Shown: piece after piece, positions 49,504-58,155 of the stretch
Layout: every line of letters begins with the position of its first letter
How positions within the stretch are numbered: the stretch's first letter is position 1
Assembly (NCBI RefSeq): GCF_002221525.1
Contig: NZ_CP011028.1
Coordinates: forward strand, 1,003,001-1,067,000
Length of the DNA: 64,000 nucleotides
Origin: Pseudoalteromonas espejiana DSM 9414
Lineage (GTDB): Bacteria; Pseudomonadota; Gammaproteobacteria; Enterobacterales; Alteromonadaceae
Direction: 5' to 3'
Notes under the pieces: generated by a model
Told to the model about the DNA's origin: nothing
What the model saw: only the letters and a program-made list of their open reading frames with translations
Databases searched by the model: none
Position numbers and translations under genes: made by a program

Positions 49504-50199
49504 TTAATTACAGCAGCTGTTAGTGCTACATAGACTGCTTTGCACATCTTTATTATTGGCTAAAAATGTATTAGTTAAATAAAACTGGCTAAAACGTTTA
49601 GTAAAATCGTCACTTATTGTTTTCTCAACTAGGTCGCTATTGAGTACGTTTTGCTGCCACGCTTGTGCTTTGGGTAAACCACACAAAAAATCGTAGCCAC
49701 TATGTGCTTTTATTATGGCGGCGCGATGTAAAAGCGGTAGCCAAGCAATATCAACTTTACTTAATGTATCTGATTTAAAAAACACAGTATTGGCCGCTAA
49801 TTGTTGCTCGATGGTTTTAAATGCCTTTTCTAACTTTAAACTGCGCTTTTTAAACGTGGCTTCGTCTTTACTGCTCATGGTTGAGCACTGAGCTAAATAG
49901 TGCTTGGTCGCTAAGTAGCTCCATGCACGATCTAGAGCTCTAACTTCATTAGAAAGTGAGGTTTCAAGTGGTGAAAACTCATCGTCGATATATTCAATAA
50001 TTGCATCTGACTCAAACAAAACCGTATCTTTTTCAGTGATTAGTACAGGGACTTGAGCATTTGGAGATATTTCCAAAAACCACTGTGGCTTATTTTTTAA
50101 ATCAATGTACTCAATTTCATAGGGTACATTTTTAGCCTCTAATGCTGCGGTTACTCGTTGTACAAATGGACAAATTTTAAAGCTTACAATTTTAATCAT
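49504..50199 (-). CDS. Glutathione S-transferase-like protein with Cys-rich tail
   Basis: 231 aa from the ATG giving MIKIVSFKICPF; ATGs 6 and 15 bases upstream are possible. The thioredoxin-like N-terminal domain has C10-P-F-V in place of the Tyr/Ser of classical GSTs, as in omega-class/thiol-transferase types. AQVPVLI and ESDAIIEYIDD are the glutathione-site blocks, then an all-helical C-terminal domain. The last residues include CSTNSCCN, an unusual Cys cluster. It lies 50 bp upstream of sigZ on the same strand and likely forms an operon with it. Confidence 0.82.
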   Translation of the reverse strand: MIKIVSFKICPFVQRVTAALEAKNVPYEIEYIDLKNKPQWFLEISPNAQVPVLITEKDTVLFESDAIIEYIDDEFSPLETSLSNEVRALDRAWSYLATKHYLAQCSTMSSKDEATFKKRSLKLEKAFKTIEQQLAANTVFFKSDTLSKVDIAWLPLLHRAAIIKAHSGYDFLCGLPKAQAWQQNVLNSDLVEKTISDDFTKRFSQFYLTNTFLANNKDVQSSLCSTNSCCN

Positions 50200-50346
50200 T
50201 TTCATTACCTTCATGTTTATAGATTTACCTATAAGACGAAGCAGGTTTTAAAAAGACGAAATCAATTTTAATTGTTTGTTATTTAATCATGATGTGCAAT
50301 CATAAACCTTGTAAAACAATTAAATAAACGCACACAAGGAAGAATA

Positions 50347-50808
50347 ATGAAGCATTTAGTTTTATTACTATTATTTGTTACAAGCTTTGTAGCACGTGGC
50401 GAAAACACATTTGATTTAAAAGCGTTTGCACAGCACTACTACAAAACAATGACTGCCACGCAGGCCCCTAACGCCGGTACTAAAGAGCTTGAGGCTTACC
50501 TTGCATTGTTAACAGACGATGTAGGCAGCCAGCACATACCGTATCAAGTAGATGACTCTCGCACAGCTGATGGCAAAGAATTAATGCGTAAAGGTATGAG
50601 CTTTTATTTAGGCGCGCACACCCACTATGAAAGTGAGCTACTCAATACCTTTACTTTTAACGATAGCGGTTTTGCGATTCGTTATAAAAACCACGCTAAA
50701 GGCATTCACCCACAAAGCAAACAGCAAATAGAGTACACCTCAGTAATGATGGAAGTAATAGAGGTTGAAAACGGTAAAGTGGCGATGATCCGTAAATATC
50801 ACCAATAA
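50347..50808 (+). CDS. Exported SnoaL/NTF2-like protein
   Basis: 153 aa with a signal peptide (MKHLVLLLLFVTSFVARG) and an NTF2-like cone fold judged from the pattern: helix ALLTDDVGSQHIP, FYLGAHTHYESELLNTF and a final strand ENGKVAMIRKYHQ. Such proteins are often small isomerases or binding proteins; function is unknown. AGGAAGAATA precedes the ATG. It is divergent from the GST/sigZ operon (132-147 bp intergenic), so it is a candidate target of that sigma factor. Confidence 0.72.
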   Translation: MKHLVLLLLFVTSFVARGENTFDLKAFAQHYYKTMTATQAPNAGTKELEAYLALLTDDVGSQHIPYQVDDSRTADGKELMRKGMSFYLGAHTHYESELLNTFTFNDSGFAIRYKNHAKGIHPQSKQQIEYTSVMMEVIEVENGKVAMIRKYHQ

Positions 50809-50924
50809 CAACTTGCCTAGAACCTAATTAAGGGTAGCTATAATTATGTTGCCCTGCGCATGCCAAATAGTAAATTTATACTAAACTTTGTGAATAAACT
50901 AATACATTCCAAGCGGTATAGTGG

Positions 50925-52037
50925 ATGCAAAAAGAAAACTTAAACGTTTTGCTGGTTGATGACGATGCGTTAATGCTAAGAGCGTTATCTAAAACATTAA
51001 AAAGGTTATGCAATAACGCTGAAATTACCTGTGTAGAGACCGTTGAACAGCTTGAAAGTTATTTAAATAAAACCAACACTTTTGATATTGTATTTTGCGA
51101 CTCTGCTCAGTCAGCTATTTCAGGTTTAAAAGTACTTCCGCAAATTAGATTGCTACACCCCACAGCACTGAGATGTTTATTCACCAGTGACTTAGCTCAT
51201 AACTACGAACTACAAATAAATAACACAATACATTTTCATCTTGTTAAGCCTTTTACACAATCCCACCTAACACAGGCTGTTAATAGTGCAGAGCTTTTAA
51301 GGTCTTTGCCAATAAATCTTAACAACCGCAAAAAACTAGGTCAGCTAAACGGTTTGCCATTTTTGAGTGCGGTAACACAAAACTTACTATCAGAGCTCAA
51401 TAAAACAGACCCTAGTATAAATATATTAGAGCAAAATATAGTTAACGATCCTTTGCTTTCGAGTAAATTACTACAAGTAGCAAATTCGGCTTACATGGGC
51501 TTTGATACTCAAACCACTAATATTAAAGATGCAATTATTAGAATTGGACTCATAAGTTTAAGAGCCATAGTGGTGTTTAGTGAATTGTCGGCGCAAATAC
51601 CAAGTAGCGCTAACCAAAAAACGCTTACTAAAGTGATAAAAAAAAGCGACAAAAAAGCGCATATGGCTAAATCTTTAGCTCAGTTTTTGGGGTTATCTAG
51701 GCAGGAACAATTGCTTGCATATGCTACCGGACTCTTAAGCGTTATTGGTGAACTTGCAAGTCTTGCGAATGAAAAAAATAGTGATGTTAAAAGCGTACCT
51801 GAGTATACATTAAGCGCTTATTTATTAGCTCTGTGGGGCTTTGAAGAGACAATTGTGCGTGCGCAGATGCTTAATGAACCCATTGATCATAATACTATTT
51901 CACTGAGTTTTATTCATAGTGTAGTGGAGCATGCTTATTGTTTTAACTCGTTTGACTTTGAGCACACTGAACATGCTTTGCTTGATGGCAGTATCAGTTT
52001 GGAAGAAATACAGCTGTGGTGGCAAAGCTACAATTAA
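50925..52037 (+). CDS. Response regulator with HDOD output domain
   Basis: 370 aa. REC domain 1-120 with acidic pocket D12-D14, phospho-acceptor D59 (VFCDS), T87 and K108 (LVKPF). An HDOD domain fills about 135-330 (LLSSKLLQVANSAYMG, KDAIIRIGLISLRAIV). HDOD domains are catalytically dead relatives of HD phosphohydrolases used in signalling. The gene is followed after 14 bp by the H-NOX gene and then a histidine kinase, so it is the likely phospho-acceptor of that system. Confidence 0.9.
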   Translation: MQKENLNVLLVDDDALMLRALSKTLKRLCNNAEITCVETVEQLESYLNKTNTFDIVFCDSAQSAISGLKVLPQIRLLHPTALRCLFTSDLAHNYELQINNTIHFHLVKPFTQSHLTQAVNSAELLRSLPINLNNRKKLGQLNGLPFLSAVTQNLLSELNKTDPSINILEQNIVNDPLLSSKLLQVANSAYMGFDTQTTNIKDAIIRIGLISLRAIVVFSELSAQIPSSANQKTLTKVIKKSDKKAHMAKSLAQFLGLSRQEQLLAYATGLLSVIGELASLANEKNSDVKSVPEYTLSAYLLALWGFEETIVRAQMLNEPIDHNTISLSFIHSVVEHAYCFNSFDFEHTEHALLDGSISLEEIQLWWQSYN

Positions 52038-52051
52038 AAGGGGGACAACCA

Positions 52052-52603
52052 ATGAAAGGTATTATTTTTAGAGGTCTTGAGGCGTTAGTAATTGAAAAAT
52101 GTGGCATGGCTGCATGGGATAATTTACTTAGTAAAAATGCCCCCGATGGTCGTGTGTATATTTCGGCGCAAAGCTATCCCGATGAGGAGTTAGTTGGCTT
52201 GGCGCAAGATGTAGCCACCGCACTTGATATGACTATGCCACAGGTATTAAAAGCATTTGGAGAATATTTATTTTCTCATTTACAAAGGCACCACCCAGTG
52301 ATTGTTGAAGGTTTTGATAGCTTTGCTGAGCTTATTATGGGCATCGATGAAGTTATTCATATTGAAGTTGCCAAGTTGTACCAAGAACCAAATTTACCGA
52401 GCATTCGATGTGAGCATAAACAAGCGGGAAAAATTGTTATGCATTACCACTCTAAAAGGCAGTTATGTATGTGTGCAGAGGGCCTGATTTACGGTGCAGC
52501 TGCGCATTACGGTATTAACGTATCGTTAAATCATAAAGCGTGTATGCACGATGGCTGCGACGAATGTGTTATAGAGGTAAATTACGGTGCTGTAAATGAG
52601 TGA
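52052..52603 (+). CDS. H-NOX haem nitric-oxide sensor
   Basis: 183-aa haem-NO-binding protein. I start at the ATG preceded by GGGGGA (MKGIIFRGLEALV), the standard family N-terminus. The proximal haem ligand is H103 (VIHIEVAKLY), and the haem propionate motif Y-x-S-x-R is Y132-H-S134-K-R136. Cysteines C139, C164, C169 and C172 resemble the zinc/redox cysteines described in Vibrio and Shewanella H-NOX. It senses NO and controls the activity of the adjacent kinase. The 3' end overlaps the kinase start by 8 bp. Confidence 0.94.
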   Translation: MKGIIFRGLEALVIEKCGMAAWDNLLSKNAPDGRVYISAQSYPDEELVGLAQDVATALDMTMPQVLKAFGEYLFSHLQRHHPVIVEGFDSFAELIMGIDEVIHIEVAKLYQEPNLPSIRCEHKQAGKIVMHYHSKRQLCMCAEGLIYGAAAHYGINVSLNHKACMHDGCDECVIEVNYGAVNE

Positions 52604-53555
52604 AGATACCTATAATTACAAACAAGCTTATTTCAGAGAAAAGTCGGCAAGAGATCAGTTAGAGGTGCTGCTAGAGGATAAAACGCGTGCGTTATTTCAA
52701 GCTAACCAAGCGTTAGAAGAAAAACTAGCAATACTAAAAAACCAACAAGCTACAGTAATGCAAACCGATAAAATGGCCACCTTGGGGACGCTTGCGGCGG
52801 GGGTTGCTCACGAAATAAATAACCCGCTGGCATATGTGACTAGCAACTTAGAAAGCATTAAGTTTATAAAGCCAGTGTTACTAATGCTTTTGAAAGTGGC
52901 AAAACAGTATGCTGATAAAACTATTTCGGCTGATGAAGCACATACGCAGTTAGTAACGCTTGATCAGCAAAGTGACTTTAACTTTATGTTAGATGATATA
53001 GACGAGCTACTAGATGACACGCATGAAGGGTTAAATCGGATTGCTTCAATAGTAAATAACTTACTTAATTTTGCGCGCCCTCAAAGTAGTGCTATGGCAA
53101 TGGCGAGTATTAAAGAGACGCTAGATGGCGCTGTTAAACTTTTAGCAAACCAATTAAAAACGAGTACGGTAAGCATTCACTGCAACGAGCTGCCAATGAC
53201 ATATTGTAACCTCTCGGCGCTTAATCAGGTGTTTGTAAATTTATTACTAAATGCTAAGTATGCCTGCGATTTGGTATCAGGCACAGAGAATGAAATTACC
53301 GTTAACCTTTTCGCCCAAAACGATAAAATATACATAGAAGTCCAAGACAATGGCTGCGGTATGGATGAAGCGACGGTTAACCATATATTTGAGCCCTTTT
53401 ATACAACCAAGCCAGTAGGCGATGGCACAGGTATGGGCATGGCAATTGTGTATAGCGTTTTAAAAGAGCACGGTGGGGTTATTGAAATTGAAAGCGAATT
53501 AAATAAAGGCACCCTTATGCGTTGTATTATTCCAATTATGCACGAACATAAATAA
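52596..53555 (+). CDS. Soluble histidine kinase, H-NOX partner
   Basis: 319 aa with no membrane segment or sensor domain. An N-terminal coiled coil (about 10-55) leads to the dimerisation helix with phospho-accepting H72 (GVAHEINNPLAYV), then a HATPase domain with N-box NLLLNAKYA, G1 DNGCGM and G2 GTGMGMAIV. It lacks its own sensor because the co-encoded H-NOX protein supplies the signal, as in known H-NOX/HnoK-type pairs. Translation is coupled to the H-NOX gene. Confidence 0.92.
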   Translation: MSEDTYNYKQAYFREKSARDQLEVLLEDKTRALFQANQALEEKLAILKNQQATVMQTDKMATLGTLAAGVAHEINNPLAYVTSNLESIKFIKPVLLMLLKVAKQYADKTISADEAHTQLVTLDQQSDFNFMLDDIDELLDDTHEGLNRIASIVNNLLNFARPQSSAMAMASIKETLDGAVKLLANQLKTSTVSIHCNELPMTYCNLSALNQVFVNLLLNAKYACDLVSGTENEITVNLFAQNDKIYIEVQDNGCGMDEATVNHIFEPFYTTKPVGDGTGMGMAIVYSVLKEHGGVIEIESELNKGTLMRCIIPIMHEHK

Positions 53556-53578
53556 CAGCCATGGCTAAAGAGGGGGAT

Positions 53579-53794
53579 TTATACCTCTTTGCCACCGTGC
53601 TGCTGAGCTAAATCATCAAGTTCAGCAAGTGTGTAATCAAACCCACTCTCATCGTAGTCATAACTTACCTTTACACTGTCGCCGCCATTAAAAAGGCGGG
53701 TTTTAACCTGATTCACAGGCCAATCTTTAAGTTCGTGTAAAAAGCGGTTGGCGATTTGTGAAGTTGCAAAACGATAACTAATTTCTGTTTTCAT
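53579..53794 (-). CDS. Small hypothetical protein
   Basis: 71 aa, soluble, acidic: MKTEISYRFATSQIANRFLHEL then a Tyr/Asp-rich central part (KVSYDYDESGFDYTLAELDDLA). GAGAG lies before the ATG. No family recognised. It is convergent with the kinase gene and divergent from the DUF1800 gene. The pattern (ferredoxin-like beta-alpha-beta) suggests a real conserved small protein, but I cannot assign a role. Confidence 0.6.
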   Translation of the reverse strand: MKTEISYRFATSQIANRFLHELKDWPVNQVKTRLFNGGDSVKVSYDYDESGFDYTLAELDDLAQQHGGKEV

Positions 53795-53947
53795 AAAAGC
53801 TCTCAGGCCCTTAATAATAAGGTTTATATTAATTGGGCGTTCATAATTTGGTTACAAAAAATAAAAGGTATAAATGTAAATTTTGTGTTTCAATATTTAC
53901 CTATAAATTGCTATACGCTAACACCCTTACTTAAACGACAATTTAAA

Positions 53948-55855
53948 ATGCATTATAAATCAGCTTTATTCGCAAGTTCTGCCTTAATTCTTAGTGCTTG
54001 TGGCGGCTCAGGCTCAGATGATACGCCAACCATTAACGGAAATAAAATCCCAATTTTATCAGTTGCTAATATTCCTACCGAAATAGCCAAAGGCCAAACC
54101 ATTGAGTTAAACGCAACTGCCAATGACAAAGATGGCACTATTACTAGTGTGGTTTGGCAGCAAACTGCAGGTACTACCATATTGAGCGAACCTATAGAGG
54201 CTTTAAGCGCCACTATAACAATTGCACCGGCACTGAGTTATAAACCAATAGAGTACGCGTTTAGTGTTACAGCCACCGACAATGAAGGTGCAACAAGTAG
54301 CCAAACTGTTTATTTTACGGCGCGTAATAGTTTAGAAGAACATAGTGCTGCTAGGTTGCTTCATCAAGCCACTATGGGGCCTACACTTAGTGAAATACAA
54401 AGTGCAAAAGGATTAAGTGAGCAACAGTGGCTTGATAAGCAAATAGCGCTGCCAATTAACTACCACCATGACTATTTAGTAACGCTTGATGATGACGACG
54501 ACTTTAAGTATATAAGCCGCATAGATGCATGGTGGAAAGCGGTATTACAAAGTGACGATCAGCTTCGTCAGCGAGTCGCATTTGCGCTTAGCGAAATACT
54601 GGTTGTCTCGGATGAAAATAGCGACTTACGTGCTCAGCCTGAAGGAATGATAACCTACTACGATTTATTGCTCACACACGCATTTGGTAATTTTAGAGAC
54701 TTGCTTGAAGATATTACGCTTTCGCCCATTATGGGCACGTACCTAAGCCATTTAGGTAACGAAAAAGCCGATGAAGCGCTGAATATTCGCCCCGATGAAA
54801 ACTACGCCCGAGAGGTAATGCAGCTATTTACTATAGGGCTTGAAGAGTTAAACCTAGATGGTAGCGCCAAGCTTGATGCCAGTGGCAATACCATAGCTAC
54901 GTATGGGCAAACACAAATAGAAGGGTTTGCTCGAGTTTTTACCGGTTGGACATTTGCGGGCAGTGAGACCTTTAAGCGTAAAAGTCGCGATTATTTAAGT
55001 CCTATGCAAGCATTTAGCGAATACCATTCTAGTGAACAAAAAGCACTGTTAAACAATGAAGTTATCCCACCGGGCTACGGGCCTGAAGAGTCGCTAAAAA
55101 TTGCTCTCGATAATTTATTTAATCACGACAATGTAGCTCCATTTATTTCTAAGCAGCTAATTCAGCGGCTAATTACCTCTAACCCAACGCCACAGTATGT
55201 AGAGCGTGTAGCTAGTGTGTTTAATGATAATGGCGCAGGTGTGCGCGGTGATTTAGCAAGTGTGGTTAAAGCTATTTATTTAGATGACGAAGCACGCCAT
55301 TTTGGCAGCGTTTTAAGTTACCAAGGTAAAATTAAAGAGCCACTATTAAAAACAGTGCAGTTTTGGCGCAACCTTAATGCTCGCTCGTTGAAGGGCTACT
55401 ATAAAACGTGGAACTTAGTAGATAGTTACGGGCAAGGACCAATGCAATCGGCCTCTGTGTTTAACTTTTTTAGACCCGATTACCAAAATGCTGATTTACG
55501 CAGTGAAAACTTAGTAGCACCTGAGCTGCAAATTGCTAACGATGCAACCCTAATAGGCACAATGAATGCGCTATTTGCAAGCTTAGTGTGGAGCACGGCA
55601 GAAGCACACTCCGATTTAAACCCAGCGGGCATTTACGTGTATGTACAAACCGATATGGACTATTTGGCGCAAAATGGCATAAATGCACTAATAGAACAGT
55701 ACAACACCTTGTATTTTGCAGGCAACATGAGTAATGAAACCAAACAAGCGCTACTTGATTTAGATGCCTATTTTAACGAAGACCAATACCGAGTAAGGGT
55801 TTCGTACTTGTTATACATGATTGCGATTTCACCTGAATTTAACGTGCAGTATTAG
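53948..55855 (+). CDS. DUF1800-family exported lipoprotein
   Basis: 635 aa from ATG 53948, giving a lipoprotein signal with lipobox LSAC (Cys18) and GGSGSDD after it; the frame extends 21 codons upstream without a signal. An Ig/PKD-like beta domain (about 30-115) precedes the DUF1800 core, with AARLLHQATMGPT, NYAREVMQLFTIGLEE and GFARVFTGWTF. The partner DUF1501 gene follows after 9 bp. Such pairs are common in marine bacteria and may handle extracellular polymers; function is unproven. Confidence 0.85.
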   Translation: MHYKSALFASSALILSACGGSGSDDTPTINGNKIPILSVANIPTEIAKGQTIELNATANDKDGTITSVVWQQTAGTTILSEPIEALSATITIAPALSYKPIEYAFSVTATDNEGATSSQTVYFTARNSLEEHSAARLLHQATMGPTLSEIQSAKGLSEQQWLDKQIALPINYHHDYLVTLDDDDDFKYISRIDAWWKAVLQSDDQLRQRVAFALSEILVVSDENSDLRAQPEGMITYYDLLLTHAFGNFRDLLEDITLSPIMGTYLSHLGNEKADEALNIRPDENYAREVMQLFTIGLEELNLDGSAKLDASGNTIATYGQTQIEGFARVFTGWTFAGSETFKRKSRDYLSPMQAFSEYHSSEQKALLNNEVIPPGYGPEESLKIALDNLFNHDNVAPFISKQLIQRLITSNPTPQYVERVASVFNDNGAGVRGDLASVVKAIYLDDEARHFGSVLSYQGKIKEPLLKTVQFWRNLNARSLKGYYKTWNLVDSYGQGPMQSASVFNFFRPDYQNADLRSENLVAPELQIANDATLIGTMNALFASLVWSTAEAHSDLNPAGIYVYVQTDMDYLAQNGINALIEQYNTLYFAGNMSNETKQALLDLDAYFNEDQYRVRVSYLLYMIAISPEFNVQY

Positions 55856-55864
55856 GAGCGCATA

Positions 55865-57205
55865 ATGAGCATTAATAGAAGACAGTTTTTGTCATTATGT
55901 TTAAAAGGCAGTGTGTCAGCTGCGGCATTAACAAGTTTGCAGTTACAGGCTTTAACCGGTGCTGCAAACGCGCAAGAATTGGGAGATTATAAGGCCTTAG
56001 TATGTGTGTTTTTGTACGGCGGTAACGACTCGCTTAACATGTTATTACCCCTTGAGGGAGAGCAGCGTAGCTTATACGAGCAAAGCAGACAAAACCTTGC
56101 TGTGGCAAATCCTTTAGATCTCAGTGTTAGCTCGCAATTTGCAGGTGGCGTGGGGATTCACCCCTCACTCATGCCTTTACAAAATGTATTTGAATCTCAA
56201 AACCTTGCCTTTGTAAGTGGTGTGGGCACATTGCTAGCGCCAACTACATTAAATGATTATAAAAATAACGCGGTGCCTTTGCCTAAGCATTTATTTTCGC
56301 ATAATGATCAACAAGCATCGTGGATGTATGGCCGCGAAAAAGCCTCAATAAATAGTGGCTGGGGTGCTCGTTTATTAGAGCGCTTAGCAGTGCGAGATGA
56401 ATTTGCCGCTAATATTTCACTTGATGGTACAAATTTATGGCAAACAGGCACTAGCACTAATGCATTTGCGTTTAATAAAAGCGGTATAAGTTCTATTAAT
56501 GCCTTTGGCGGCTATCAACCGCGTACAGAGCATGTAACTAACATAATGAATCGTTTGCTGGGTAGCACTAATCACGTATTAGGTAACGCTTATGCTAATG
56601 GACTCAATAGCGCAATTAATAATACCCAAAGTATGAATAACGCGCTTGAACAAGCTCCCGCGCTTATTACCTCATTTAGCGATACTAGCCTGAGTGAGCA
56701 ACTATCGGCTGTAGCCAAAACAATTAGTGTTCAGTCATCGTTGAGTACTCAGCGCCAAGTGTTTTTTGTATCGATGGGTGGGTTTGATACTCACGATAAC
56801 CAACTAACAACGCACCCTGCGCTATTAAATGCATTAGCTAATGGTTTAAGCGAATTTAATAGCGCAATGAATGAGCTTGGTATGAGCGATAAAGTAACCA
56901 CGTTTACTATGTCAGACTTTGGCCGTACGCTAACCTCAAACGGAGATGGTACAGACCACGGCTGGGCGGGCAATCAAATAGTAATGGGTGGCGCTGTAAA
57001 AGGGCGTAATATTTATGGTGAGCCGCTAACTCAGCAATTAGATGGGCCATACGATACAGGAGGTGGCCGTTTAATACCGCAAATAGCTAACGAGCAATAC
57101 TTTGCAACTCTAGCGCAGTGGTTTGGTGTACCAAGCTCAGAGCTTGTTGATATTTTTCCTAATTTAAGTAACTTTAATAGCGCAACATTAGACTTTTTTG
57201 TGTAA
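55865..57205 (+). CDS. DUF1501-family Tat-exported protein
   Basis: 446 aa. The twin-arginine signal MSINRRQFLSLCLKG (R5-R6) predicts folded export. The DUF1501 fold is related to alkaline phosphatase/sulfatase: LVCVFLYGGNDSLNML at the N-terminus, SMGGFDTHDNQ and TMSDFGRTLTSNGDGTDHGWAG carry likely metal ligands (Asp/His). It is preceded by AGGAG and is translationally close to the DUF1800 gene, with which it likely works outside the cytoplasm. Confidence 0.87.
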   Translation: MSINRRQFLSLCLKGSVSAAALTSLQLQALTGAANAQELGDYKALVCVFLYGGNDSLNMLLPLEGEQRSLYEQSRQNLAVANPLDLSVSSQFAGGVGIHPSLMPLQNVFESQNLAFVSGVGTLLAPTTLNDYKNNAVPLPKHLFSHNDQQASWMYGREKASINSGWGARLLERLAVRDEFAANISLDGTNLWQTGTSTNAFAFNKSGISSINAFGGYQPRTEHVTNIMNRLLGSTNHVLGNAYANGLNSAINNTQSMNNALEQAPALITSFSDTSLSEQLSAVAKTISVQSSLSTQRQVFFVSMGGFDTHDNQLTTHPALLNALANGLSEFNSAMNELGMSDKVTTFTMSDFGRTLTSNGDGTDHGWAGNQIVMGGAVKGRNIYGEPLTQQLDGPYDTGGGRLIPQIANEQYFATLAQWFGVPSSELVDIFPNLSNFNSATLDFFV

Positions 57206-57305
57206 TTAGTCGCTAATAGTAATCTAAACAAAGTGATTGGCAGTATAGTGTACTCGTTTTACCTATTTAAAATTAAAGACCACACATAATAAAGGAATCA
57301 TAATA

Positions 57306-58019
57306 ATGAAAATTTTAGTGAGCTTAGTAAGTTTTATCGCTTTTTTATTGGTAGTACTGCCTGGGCCTTTGTATAAATATGGGGTGGTTGAGCTAGGTGT
57401 TGCCTTTTCGGGGTTTAAGTTTGGCGTGTACGCTGGTGGCGCAGCTTTAGTTTTACTTATTGTGCAAGTCATCTTTATGCGAAAAACCGTAACACTTGGC
57501 AGTGCATTAATGGCACTTGTATTTGCTGCAATCGCGATTGCTATGCCGTTAAGTATGATGAGCAAAGCTAAAAGCGTACCAGCGATTCATGATATTTCGA
57601 CCGATTTAGTTAACCCGCCAAAGTTTGTTGCTATTGCACCACTTCGCGCAGATGCTTCAAACCCCGTTGAATATGCAGGTGAAGAAATTGCTACTCAGCA
57701 ACGTAAAGCTTATCCAGAACTTAAAACGCTAAGCTATGCACAATCAAAAACAGACCTGCTAGCAGCTACTGAACAAGCCATTACCAACTTAGGGTTTGAA
57801 CTAGTTAATGTAAATGCAGCTACCGGCATAGTAGAAGCCACCGATACAACAACTTGGTTTGGTTTTAAAGATGATGTAGTGGTACGTATAAACGATGAAG
57901 GTAGCCAGCGCTTTGTAGACATACGCAGTAAATCTCGCGTTGGTCGCAGCGATTTAGGTAAAAACGCAGAGCGTATTAACGCATTAATAAACGAAATTAA
58001 TACACTGCTTGAAAAATAA
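57306..58019 (+). CDS. DUF1499-domain membrane protein
   Basis: 237 aa. Three hydrophobic segments (about 2-18, 30-52 and 60-80) lead to a C-terminal DUF1499 domain of about 120 residues: YAGEEIATQQRKAYPELKTL, ATEQAITNLGFELVNV, DTTTWFGFKDDVVVRI and DIRSKSRVGRSDLGKNA. Homologues occur next to unrelated genes; function is unknown. AAGGAATCATAATA precedes the start. A strong terminator follows. Confidence 0.85.
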   Translation: MKILVSLVSFIAFLLVVLPGPLYKYGVVELGVAFSGFKFGVYAGGAALVLLIVQVIFMRKTVTLGSALMALVFAAIAIAMPLSMMSKAKSVPAIHDISTDLVNPPKFVAIAPLRADASNPVEYAGEEIATQQRKAYPELKTLSYAQSKTDLLAATEQAITNLGFELVNVNAATGIVEATDTTTWFGFKDDVVVRINDEGSQRFVDIRSKSRVGRSDLGKNAERINALINEINTLLEK

Positions 58020-58042
58020 CGCTAAAAGCACCTAATTACTTT

Positions 58043-58072
58043 TAAAAGCCCAACTTAGTTGGGCTTTTTTAT
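58043..58072 (+). terminator. Terminator after the DUF1499 gene
   Basis: AAAAGCCCAAC TTA GTTGGGCTTTTTT stem with T-run. Confidence 0.9.
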
Positions 58073-58155
58073 AGATAAAATTTGCGTCAGTTTGTATTCA
58101 CTGCCACTGCGCAATACTGAGTGCGATTATTATTTTTACAAACTATGGAGTTATT

